From positions 1 through 23,844 of the forward strand of contig CAVDMS010000020.1 in assembly GCA_963610045.1 (NCBI GenBank): a DNA stretch of 23,844 nucleotides, in the 5' to 3' direction. Below, one piece after another: positions 5,949 through 12,265 of the stretch (position 1 is the stretch's first letter; each line of letters begins with the position of its first letter). Made by a program: the position numbers and the translations under genes. The notes beneath the pieces were generated by a model. The model did no database searches and was not told the DNA's origin. It worked only from the letters and a program-made list of their open reading frames with translations. This stretch comes from F23-B02 sp963610045 (lineage in GTDB: Bacteria > Bacillota > Clostridia > Oscillospirales > Oscillospiraceae).

Positions 5949-8369
5949 ATGTTCTGTACAAAGTGCGGAAGAGAGATCCCCAAGCGCTCAAAATTCTGCC
6001 CCTACTGCGGCGAAACGATAAACGCCGCCCCCGCAAAGCCGCCCAAGCCGCCCAAGCCCAAAAAGCCCCGCTCCACGAAAATCGGCGGTGCGGTGCTTGC
6101 GCTCGTTTTGTGCCTGCTGCTCATGCTCTCGTCGGCGGCGTATATCATCGTCCCGGCGGTCAAAGGCAACACCGTTTTGGACAAGGCAAGAGACGGAAAG
6201 GGTGGGGGAAGCGAGAGCGCTCTGTCCTACAACACCGAGGCGATAGAAAAGAAAACTCCCGACACAAGCGCCCTCGGTGAGCTTTCCGGCACCAAGGAAC
6301 AGGCGCAGAAGCTGAATACCGAGGCAAGCGACTTCTCCTCCGCCATGGAGGCGGCAGAGTCCTCGCTCAAGGGCGAGTACCCGGAGATCACTTCGGAGAA
6401 CCTCGACGACTTCCTCGACGACATCGAATACAACGTAAACGATATGTATTCCGAGGGCGCAATTAAGGACTACGACGTATGCGATACCGGAATACTCGTC
6501 ACGCTGGACAGCGGCGCTAGGTGCTTCTATGCGCCGGAGCTTGCGGACGTGGACGCAAACGGCGACGATGCACCGGAGCTTTACATCTCTACCTATCAGC
6601 CCTGCCTGCCCTCGTATGAGGGGCGTGAGGTGTGGAGCTATATGCACCTTGTGGACGATGCGGCGGAGAGCATTGACGCCGAGTACGACGTCTACTCCTT
6701 TGAAAGCTCCGCAAACTACGACACCGAGGCAGTCGATCTCGAAAGCCTTACCGCTATGGGTCAGTACAGCGTCATCCTCTGGCACGGTCACGGAGCCTAC
6801 TCATACGACATCGGCTCCATGCTCGTCACGGGTCTGCCCTGCACCGAGGAAAACTATCAGAAGTACGCACAGGCGATCGAAAACGGCTCCCTCGTTTCGG
6901 GCGGGGATACCTTCCTCATCACCGCAAGCTTTGTCGAAAACTATTTTGAGGACGGCAGTCTCGTCAACAGCATAGTCTACCTCGGCGCCTGCTCAAGCGG
7001 ACGGGACGAACGCCTTGTTGACGCCTTCCTTTCCAAGGGCGCAGCGGCAGTCTACGCAAACGACGACGTCATTGCGACCGTGTACAACCTTGAGATGATA
7101 AGCGCCGTGAGCGAGGGTCTGTGCGAGAAAAACTCCGACGGCTCGCACTACAGCGTGTCGGACGCTTTGGAGTATGCACAGGAAAAGGTAGCCTACGAGG
7201 ACCCCTACGGCGGCTACGACGCAGCCGTCCGTCTGTTTACCGAGCAGCCCGATTTTTCGCTCGACTGGTACAAGGGCATGATGCTGTCCGACAGGTCGGT
7301 CGTTTTGGCGCTCGACAGCTCCGACAGCATGAGCGGCACCCCCATTGAGGAGACCAAGGACGCAGCGCACCGCTTCGTAAGCTCCGTACTCGGTCAGAAC
7401 GCCGCCGTCGGCATCGTGAGCTACGACTACGACGCCATGCTTCAGCTCGGCTTCTCGGCGGATGAGGGCGTTCTCGGCTCCGCCATCGACGGCATCTCCA
7501 CCGGCGGCCGCACCAACACCTACGCCGGTCTTGCGACGGCGGCGAGCCTGCTCTCGACCGTGGACTCCGAGGAGAAGATAATCGTTCTCATGTCGGACGG
7601 TATGCCGAACGAGGGGCTTACCGGCGACGATCTCATCGAATACGCTCAGTCGCTCAAGGACGAGGGCATAAGCATATACACGCTCGGCTTCTTCCAGGAC
7701 CTTTATTCCGGCGACAAGTACGAGGCGCAGCAGCTCATGGAGGCGCTCGCAAGCGACGGCTGCCACTACGAGGTGGCGGATGCCGACGACCTGCAATTCT
7801 TCTTCGGCGACATTGCGGATCAGGTCAACGGTCAGCGCTATATTTACATAAGGATCGCCTGCCCCGTGGACGTCACGGTGAAGTATAACGGCGAAAAGCT
7901 CTGCTCCGAGGAGAGTAGCCTCTCCACCCGCACCTCCTTCGGCTCGCTGAGCTTTGAGAATACGGAGGACGGCGACGACACCGCAAAGGTGCTGAGGCTG
8001 AAGGAGGGCGCTCTGTACGACATCAAGATCGAGGGCAACGCCTCCGGCAGCATGGACTACACCGTCGGCTACATGGACGAAAACGGTGAGTACACGGACT
8101 TCAGACGCTTTGAGGATATCGACATCGGACGGCGCACGGTCATCGACACGGTCGCCGGAAACGTGGGCGACACGACGCTGTCCGTGGACTCCGACGGCGA
8201 CGGCAGCTACGACGAGGTGTACACGGCGGGCGAAAACGGTGAAGGCAAGCCGCTTGATCGGACGCTGACGTACATCGCATTCGGCGTCTGCTGCGCATCG
8301 CTGCTCGGCGCCGTCATCAGCACGGTGATAATCGTCGTCAGAGTAAAACGCCGCAAAACCGCAGCGTAA
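5949..8369 (+). CDS. Membrane-tethered zinc-ribbon, caspase-like and VWA domain protein
   Basis: I do not recognise a named family for the whole 806-residue protein, but its parts are readable. Residues 1-21 are a zinc ribbon (Cys3, Cys6, Cys17, Cys20). A Lys/Pro stretch (28-41) precedes a membrane span at about 46-70. Residues 271-390 resemble a clan CD cysteine-peptidase fold (CHAT/C25 type): hydrophobic strand then WHGHG (His279/His281), later VYLGACSSG (Cys348), then AFLSKGAAAVYA. Residues about 449-625 are a VWA domain with a complete MIDAS (DSSDS 456-460, Thr522 or Thr524, Asp550 in MSDG). Asp-rich calcium-type loops occur at 200-207 and 747-755. A second span (about 775-797) ends in RVKRRKT. 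Basic residues at both ends put the termini inside and the enzyme-like part outside. The start has AAGGAGGAG. It is a single-gene unit between repeat clusters. Peptidase activity is inferred. Confidence 0.8.
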   Translation: MFCTKCGREIPKRSKFCPYCGETINAAPAKPPKPPKPKKPRSTKIGGAVLALVLCLLLMLSSAAYIIVPAVKGNTVLDKARDGKGGGSESALSYNTEAIEKKTPDTSALGELSGTKEQAQKLNTEASDFSSAMEAAESSLKGEYPEITSENLDDFLDDIEYNVNDMYSEGAIKDYDVCDTGILVTLDSGARCFYAPELADVDANGDDAPELYISTYQPCLPSYEGREVWSYMHLVDDAAESIDAEYDVYSFESSANYDTEAVDLESLTAMGQYSVILWHGHGAYSYDIGSMLVTGLPCTEENYQKYAQAIENGSLVSGGDTFLITASFVENYFEDGSLVNSIVYLGACSSGRDERLVDAFLSKGAAAVYANDDVIATVYNLEMISAVSEGLCEKNSDGSHYSVSDALEYAQEKVAYEDPYGGYDAAVRLFTEQPDFSLDWYKGMMLSDRSVVLALDSSDSMSGTPIEETKDAAHRFVSSVLGQNAAVGIVSYDYDAMLQLGFSADEGVLGSAIDGISTGGRTNTYAGLATAASLLSTVDSEEKIIVLMSDGMPNEGLTGDDLIEYAQSLKDEGISIYTLGFFQDLYSGDKYEAQQLMEALASDGCHYEVADADDLQFFFGDIADQVNGQRYIYIRIACPVDVTVKYNGEKLCSEESSLSTRTSFGSLSFENTEDGDDTAKVLRLKEGALYDIKIEGNASGSMDYTVGYMDENGEYTDFRRFEDIDIGRRTVIDTVAGNVGDTTLSVDSDGDGSYDEVYTAGENGEGKPLDRTLTYIAFGVCCASLLGAVISTVIIVVRVKRRKTAA

Positions 8370-8378
8370 GAGGATATA

Positions 8379-8418
8379 AAAAAATCTCGGAAACGATCAT
8401 GTTTCCGAGATTTTTTGT
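8379..8418 (+). terminator. rho-independent terminator of the VWA gene
   Basis: AATCTCGGAAAC and GTTTCCGAGATT pair around the loop GATCAT, flanked by an A run and a T run. The stem is identical to that of the sstT terminator at 9170-9206. The sequence after it (to 8435) is also nearly identical, so it looks like a duplicated copy. Confidence 0.93.
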
Positions 8419-8468
8419 GGTTTTATTCAAGATCGGTCTTTTCCCCCCGCAGCGAAATTTGCGCCGAT

Positions 8469-8630
8469 TCATGGCTCCCTCTGACGAGGGAGCTGTCGGC
8501 GTAAGCCGACTGAGGGAGAGAAGCCCTTCAATTTTCCTTGCATTTTCAATGCGTTGCGAGTTTCTACGCCTTCTCTCCCTCCGTCAAAATCTTGCGATTT
8601 TGACACCTCCCTCGTCAGAGGGAGGCATGA
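8469..8630 (-). repeat. Composite intergenic repeat, copy 4 (intact, inverted)
   Basis: This is a complete 162-bp copy on the minus strand. Reading plus, the right arm comes first (TCATGG, palindrome, GTCGGC-GTAA-GCCGAC, TGAGGGAGAGAA). The core follows (TTTTCAATGCGTTGCGAG), then the left arm ending GAGGGAGGCATGA. Both terminal inverted repeats are intact. Confidence 0.88.
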
Positions 8631-8781
8631 CTGCGGCGATAGTTTTGCATTGGCAGAAGGCGTAAGTGTGGGAGATTGTCCGGCACCGTGTGAATGGGGT
8701 TGAGTATGCTACAACTCAATTTTCTATTTCAAAAATGCTATGGTAGTTCACTGCTTCCACCGCAGCAAGACTTGCTTCGTC
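8631..8781 (-). repeat. Linker between inverted repeat copies
   Basis: This 151-bp non-coding stretch is homologous to 174-327 in reverse orientation. It shares the 20-mer at 8671-8690 and the end blocks next to both arms, and has a similar length. It also holds a small hairpin (TTGAG...CTCAA, near 8699-8719). The two reading frames that cross it are made of repeat sequence and are not called. Confidence 0.68.
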
Positions 8782-8998
8782 TCATGGCTCCCTCTGACGA
8801 GGGAGCTGTCGGCGTAAGCCGACTGAGGGAGAGAAAGACGTTAAAATTTTTTGCAATTTCAATGCGTTGCGGGGTTTTGCATTTTCATTTTTTGCTGCGT
8901 TGCGTGTTGATTTTTTCTGCCGACAAGGGCGTTACGTCTTCTCTCCCTCCGTCAAAACCTGACGATTTTGACACCTCCCTCGTCAGAGGGAGGCATGA
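8782..8998 (-). repeat. Composite intergenic repeat, copy 5 (core expanded)
   Basis: Both arms are intact on the minus strand. The core is about 55 bases longer than in other copies: extra T-rich sequence with TTGCTGCGTTGCG follows the conserved AATGCGTTGCGGGG block, as if that block had been partly duplicated. The left inner hairpin has a T-G wobble beside the loop. Total length is 217 bp against about 161 for the other intact copies. Confidence 0.82.
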
Positions 8999-9088
8999 GA
9001 TTTGCGGTCACGTTGCGTCGCCGGGGGCATGGGTGCGGAGGGAGTTTTGTGCCGTTGAAAAGAGCGAGTGAGGAGATCAATTTACCCC

Positions 9089-9133
9089 GCAAGGAAGTGC
9101 AAAAGTGAATGTTGGTGTCAGAGGGAGGCGTGA
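9089..9133 (-). repeat. Truncated left end with conserved neighbour sequence
   Basis: These 45 bases match 23637-23681 at 42 positions. They contain GCAAGGAAGTGCAAAAGT and a truncated left arm (TCAGAGGGAGGCGTGA) that stops after the first half of its palindrome. In both places the fragment lies on the outer side of a left arm in the same order and orientation, so it belongs to the array structure. Confidence 0.7.
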
Positions 9134-9169
9134 GTGCAGCGATCGGTTTGCAATACTAAAGAGATATAG

Positions 9170-9206
9170 AAAATCTCGGAAACACAATTGTTTCCGAGAT
9201 TTTTTA
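9170..9206 (-). terminator. Terminator of sstT (bidirectional form)
   Basis: CTCGGAAAC and GTTTCCGAG pair around a six-base loop, with A and T runs on both sides. It begins 16 bases after the sstT stop codon. Positions 9170-9223 match 8382-8435 at 48 of 54 bases, with most differences in the loop. Confidence 0.88.
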
Positions 9207-9221
9207 TGGTTTTATTCAAGA

Positions 9222-10454
9222 TCAGAATTTGATCTCCTTGCCTTCCTTGCGCCACTGGCCGAACTCGGCAACGGCGGTGAAGAGTGCGTCGGAGGAGGAG
9301 TTGACCGCAGTCTCGACGGAGTCCTGAATGACGCCGATGATAAAGCCGACGCCGACGACCTGCATCGCAACGGAGTCGCTTATGCCGAACAGTGCGCACG
9401 CCATGGGGATGAGCAGCAGGGAGCCGCCGGCAACGCCGGACGCTCCGCAGGCGCCGAGAGCCGCCATAACGCTCAGAAGCACGGCGATGGGGAAGTCAAC
9501 AGGGATGCCCATGGTGTGAACGGCAGCCATGGTCATTACCGTGATGGTGACCGCCGCACCCGCCATATTGACGGTCGCACCGAGAGGAATGGAGACGGAG
9601 TACAGCTCCTTATTGAGACCGAGCTTCTCGCACAGGGACATATTCACGGGGATGTTCGCAGCGGAGGAGCGGGTGAAGAATGCGGTCACGCCGCTTTCCT
9701 TGAGGCACTTAAATACGAGGGGATAGGGGTTTTTGTGCATGACGATGAACGCCATGAGGGGGTTAACGACAAGTGCGGAGACGAGCATACATCCGACAAG
9801 GATGAGCAGGAGCTTGCCGTATTCGGTAAAGATGTCGAGACCGCTTGTGGAAACTGCGGTGAACACGAGACCCATGATACCGAAGGGGGCAAAGTTGATG
9901 ACCCAACGCACAGCCTTGGTGACCGCTTCGGAGCAGTCGGAAAGGAACTGCTTGGTGCTTTCGCTTGCCTTTTTAAGTGCAACGCCGAGGACTATCGCCC
10001 AAAACAGGATACCGAGATAATTGCCGCTTGCGATGGACTGCACGGGGTTTAACACGACGTTTGTGAGCAGGGTACGGAAGATGCTGCCGATGCTGTCGGG
10101 AGCAGAGCTGTCTGCGGCGTCATGGAGAGTCAGTTCAATGGGGAATATGTAGCTTGCCGCAACTGCGATAACAGCCGCCATAAAGGTGGAAATGAGGTAA
10201 AGAATGACGACGGAGCGGAACTGCTTACCGAGCTTTTCGTTGGACTGAGCGAGAGCGCTCACGACCAGAACGAACACCAGCACGGGCGCTATCGCCTTCA
10301 GAGCGCCGACGAATATATCGCCGAAAATTCCGATCCACTCGGCGTTGTTTTTTGCGTCGGGAATGAGGAGAGCCAGCGCAACGCCGATCGCAAGACCTAT
10401 CACAATGCGCAGAATAAGGCTCACGCCGTTATATGCTTTTGCTATTGCTTTCAA
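9222..10454 (-). CDS. sstT: Sodium/serine-threonine symporter SstT
   Basis: This member of the dicarboxylate/amino acid:cation symporter family imports serine and threonine with Na+. The 410-residue product is hydrophobic throughout. It has LNPVQSIASGNYLGILFWAI in the middle, FTRSSAANIPVNM (the Ser-rich HP1 hairpin), GATVNMAGAAVTITV (the NMDGT-like TM7 motif), SGVAGGSLLLIP (HP2) and QDSVETAVNSSSDALFTA near the C-terminus. These resemble SstT and not the glutamate or C4-dicarboxylate members. The TTG at 10454 is preferred because AAAGGA lies 8 bases upstream and the length fits SstT (about 410). An ATG at 10463 touches that ribosome-binding site and is the alternative. It is monocistronic with a strong promoter at 10508-10536 and converges on the VWA gene. 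Confidence 0.9.
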   Translation of the reverse strand: MKAIAKAYNGVSLILRIVIGLAIGVALALLIPDAKNNAEWIGIFGDIFVGALKAIAPVLVFVLVVSALAQSNEKLGKQFRSVVILYLISTFMAAVIAVAASYIFPIELTLHDAADSSAPDSIGSIFRTLLTNVVLNPVQSIASGNYLGILFWAIVLGVALKKASESTKQFLSDCSEAVTKAVRWVINFAPFGIMGLVFTAVSTSGLDIFTEYGKLLLILVGCMLVSALVVNPLMAFIVMHKNPYPLVFKCLKESGVTAFFTRSSAANIPVNMSLCEKLGLNKELYSVSIPLGATVNMAGAAVTITVMTMAAVHTMGIPVDFPIAVLLSVMAALGACGASGVAGGSLLLIPMACALFGISDSVAMQVVGVGFIIGVIQDSVETAVNSSSDALFTAVAEFGQWRKEGKEIKF

Positions 10455-10481
10455 AATGAACATCCTTTCAAATATCTCTCT

Positions 10482-10499
10482 CACGCACTTTTGTGCGTG
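10482..10499 (-). promoter_or_regulatory. 5'-end hairpin of the sstT leader
   Basis: A perfect 7-bp stem (CACGCAC and GTGCGTG) encloses a four-base loop, read AAAA on the transcript. It begins within a few bases of the predicted transcript start and lies upstream of the ribosome-binding site. It could protect the mRNA 5' end. No terminator-like T run follows. Confidence 0.55.
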
Positions 10500-10507
10500 C
10501 AGCGTGT

Positions 10508-10536
10508 ACATTACCACCGCAAAATGCATTTGTCAA
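10508..10536 (-). promoter_or_regulatory. sigma-A promoter of sstT
   Basis: On the minus strand TTGACA (10536-10531) and TAATGT (10513-10508) are separated by 17 bases. The -35 box is consensus. Confidence 0.85.
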
Positions 10537-10652
10537 GAGAATTTGCACATTTATTCATATTTTAACGAATATTCATTAATTTTTGAATACAATTGCTTTT
10601 AAACTAAAGCATAAAAATTTTTTCAACATACTATATATAATATATATGTCTA
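10537..10652. other. AT-rich interval upstream of dnaA with one candidate DnaA box
   Basis: This 116-bp AT-rich stretch contains TTTTCAACA at 10620-10628, the same 9-mer found in the putative oriC. It is followed at once by TACTATATATAATATATATG. It may be the upstream half of a bipartite origin or a site for DnaA autoregulation. There is only one box, so the assignment is weak. Confidence 0.4.
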
Positions 10653-10681
10653 TTGCATATATCCGAAAAATTTGCTATAAT
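10653..10681 (+). promoter_or_regulatory. sigma-A promoter of dnaA
   Basis: TTGCAT (10653-10658) and TATAAT (10676-10681) are separated by 17 bases. The dnaA ribosome-binding site GAGGAG and its ATG follow within 32 bases. Confidence 0.85.
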
Positions 10682-10712
10682 GATTTTTATAAATAATGAG
10701 GAGAAACAGCTT

Positions 10713-12023
10713 ATGAATTCCGTTCAAGATATATGGGCCGTCGTACTGGAGGAATTGTCGCAGCATCTTACGCCGACCGCGATCAGAACCTGGTTTTCCG
10801 ATTGCGAGCCGGTCGAGATAGAGTCCTGCACTCTCATTCTGCACACGGGGACAGAGTTCCGCCGTGAAATAATTATGAACCGCTTTGTCGATCTTATAAA
10901 GAATACGCTGTATGACATTTTTTCCACCGAGTTTAACGTACTTATTCTCGTCGGCGACGAGATCGACGATTATAACTCCACAAAGCCGGACAACGATCCT
11001 CTGCCGGAGATGGCGGGCTATACCTTTGACCGCTTCATCGTCGGCAATTCAAACCGCTTTGCCTATAGTGCCGCCGTTGCGGTGGCGGAAAAGCCGGGCG
11101 GACCCTACAACAATCCTCTTTTTATATACGGCAACTCCGGTCTCGGCAAAACTCATCTTCTGCTTGCGATAGGACAAGCGATAAGAGAGCAGGATCCTTC
11201 GACGAAGATCGCATACGTCAAGGGTGAGGAGTTTACAAATCAGCTTATGAAGGCTCTGCGTGAAAAGACAAACGAGGAGTTCCGCATGAAGTACCGCAAC
11301 GTGGATCTGTTCCTCGTTGACGATATTCAGTTCATCTCCGGTAAGCAGGCAACGCAGCAGGAATTTTTCCACACCTTTAACAACATATACGAGGCGGGAC
11401 ATCAGATAGTTATTACCTCCGACCGTCCGCCTATTGAAATGAGCGTGCTTGACGACAGACTCCGCAGCCGCTTTGAGGGCGGTCTTATGGCGGATATACA
11501 GCCGCCCGACCTTGAGACGAGAATGGTCATCACGAGAGCCAAGGCGGCGCAGCTCGGTCTTATTATAGAGGACGATGCGGTAAATTACATTGCCGAGACA
11601 TTAAACTCCAACGTGCGCCAGATAGAGGGTGTCGTGAAGCGCTTGACGGCATATAAGGAGATACTCGGTAAGAAGATCGACACGGCTGACGTAAAAAGAG
11701 CCATATCCGACGTTACGAGGATCGGCGAATACATTCCTTCGCCTCAGCGCATAATCCGCGAAACGGCGAGGTTCTTCTCACTCAGTGAGCAGGACATCAG
11801 AGGTCACAACAGAACCAAAAACACTGCGTTTGCCCGTCAGGTATCCATGTACCTCATCCGCACACTGACAAATCTTCCGCTCAAAGAGATAGGCGAGGAA
11901 TACGCGGGAAGAAATCACTCCACCGTTTTCTCGTCCATCAATAAAATTGAGGAGCTTATAAAGAAGGACAAGGCTGTCGCAGACACCGTAAGGGACATTA
12001 CATCGAACATTAACAGCGATTGA
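10713..12023 (+). CDS. dnaA: Chromosomal replication initiator DnaA
   Basis: DnaA is an AAA+ ATPase that binds DnaA boxes, oligomerises on the trio elements and opens oriC. The 436-residue protein has domain I (VQDIWAVVLEELSQHLTPTA), a short linker (about 85-103), and the AAA+ domain starting YTFDRFIVGNSNRFA. Walker A is GNSGLGKTH (140-148) and Walker B is LFLVDDIQFI, followed by SRF sensor sequences. The C-terminal domain IV contains GRNHSTV (399-405). That last motif is usually GRDHTTV; Asp to Asn and Thr to Ser lie in the loop that reads DnaA boxes. The ATG at 10713 follows GAGGAGAAACAGCTT; a TTG extension at 10653 is promoter sequence. The origin interval and dnaN come next. Confidence 0.98.
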   Translation: MNSVQDIWAVVLEELSQHLTPTAIRTWFSDCEPVEIESCTLILHTGTEFRREIIMNRFVDLIKNTLYDIFSTEFNVLILVGDEIDDYNSTKPDNDPLPEMAGYTFDRFIVGNSNRFAYSAAVAVAEKPGGPYNNPLFIYGNSGLGKTHLLLAIGQAIREQDPSTKIAYVKGEEFTNQLMKALREKTNEEFRMKYRNVDLFLVDDIQFISGKQATQQEFFHTFNNIYEAGHQIVITSDRPPIEMSVLDDRLRSRFEGGLMADIQPPDLETRMVITRAKAAQLGLIIEDDAVNYIAETLNSNVRQIEGVVKRLTAYKEILGKKIDTADVKRAISDVTRIGEYIPSPQRIIRETARFFSLSEQDIRGHNRTKNTAFARQVSMYLIRTLTNLPLKEIGEEYAGRNHSTVFSSINKIEELIKKDKAVADTVRDITSNINSD

Positions 12024-12265
12024 GTTTTGAACAATTTTTTTATGAAAGACTGTTGATTTGCTGTTTAAAGCTGTTGATAATTTCAGCTCTGATTTTTGAT
12101 GTTGAAAACCTTCAAAATTAAAAACACTTTTTTGAACACCGAAAATTCAGCTCTGTCAGTCGTTTCAGCGGCTTTTCAACAAAATTTCGTACTACTACTA
12201 TCACTACTAAAATATTATTATTTATTATTTATAAGAACACGTTTTTATATCGGGAGGAAACGAAA
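12024..12265. other. oriC: Putative oriC: DnaA boxes, DnaA-trios and AT-rich element
   Basis: The 242-bp dnaA-dnaN interval carries four TTWTCAACA-like 9-mers. They are the minus-strand sites 12051-12059 (AAATCAACA), 12072-12080 (TTATCAACA) and 12100-12108 (TTTTCAACA), and the plus-strand site 12173-12181 (TTTTCAACA). Two TTTTGAACA relatives lie at 12025-12033 and 12130-12138. Eleven bases after the last box a CTA-trio array begins (CTA x3, TCA, CTA x2; 12192-12209), then a nearly pure A/T stretch to 12236. Box, trio array and AT-rich DNA in this order match the basal unwinding system described for B. subtilis. The box differs from TTATCCACA at position 6. Confidence 0.82.

Noticed and set aside
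8399..9071. Two short frames with MAPSDEGAVGVSRLRER
   Set aside because: Both are translations of the intergenic repeat arms. The same peptide appears at every repeat copy in the matching frame, so it reflects repeat DNA and not a protein family.
9118..9399. 93-codon minus-strand frame overlapping the sstT end
   Set aside because: It overlaps the end of sstT in another frame and runs through the terminator into repeat sequence.
9105..10052. 315-codon open frame on the plus strand
   Set aside because: It is antisense to sstT, whose protein is clearly recognisable. The translation is rich in His, Glu, Arg and Gly without any domain, as expected from a shadow frame in G/C-rich DNA.
10713..12023. 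dnaA start at 10653 (longer N-terminus)
   Set aside because: The upstream TTG coincides with the -35 box and the extension has no homology to DnaA. The ATG at 10713 has a good ribosome-binding site.
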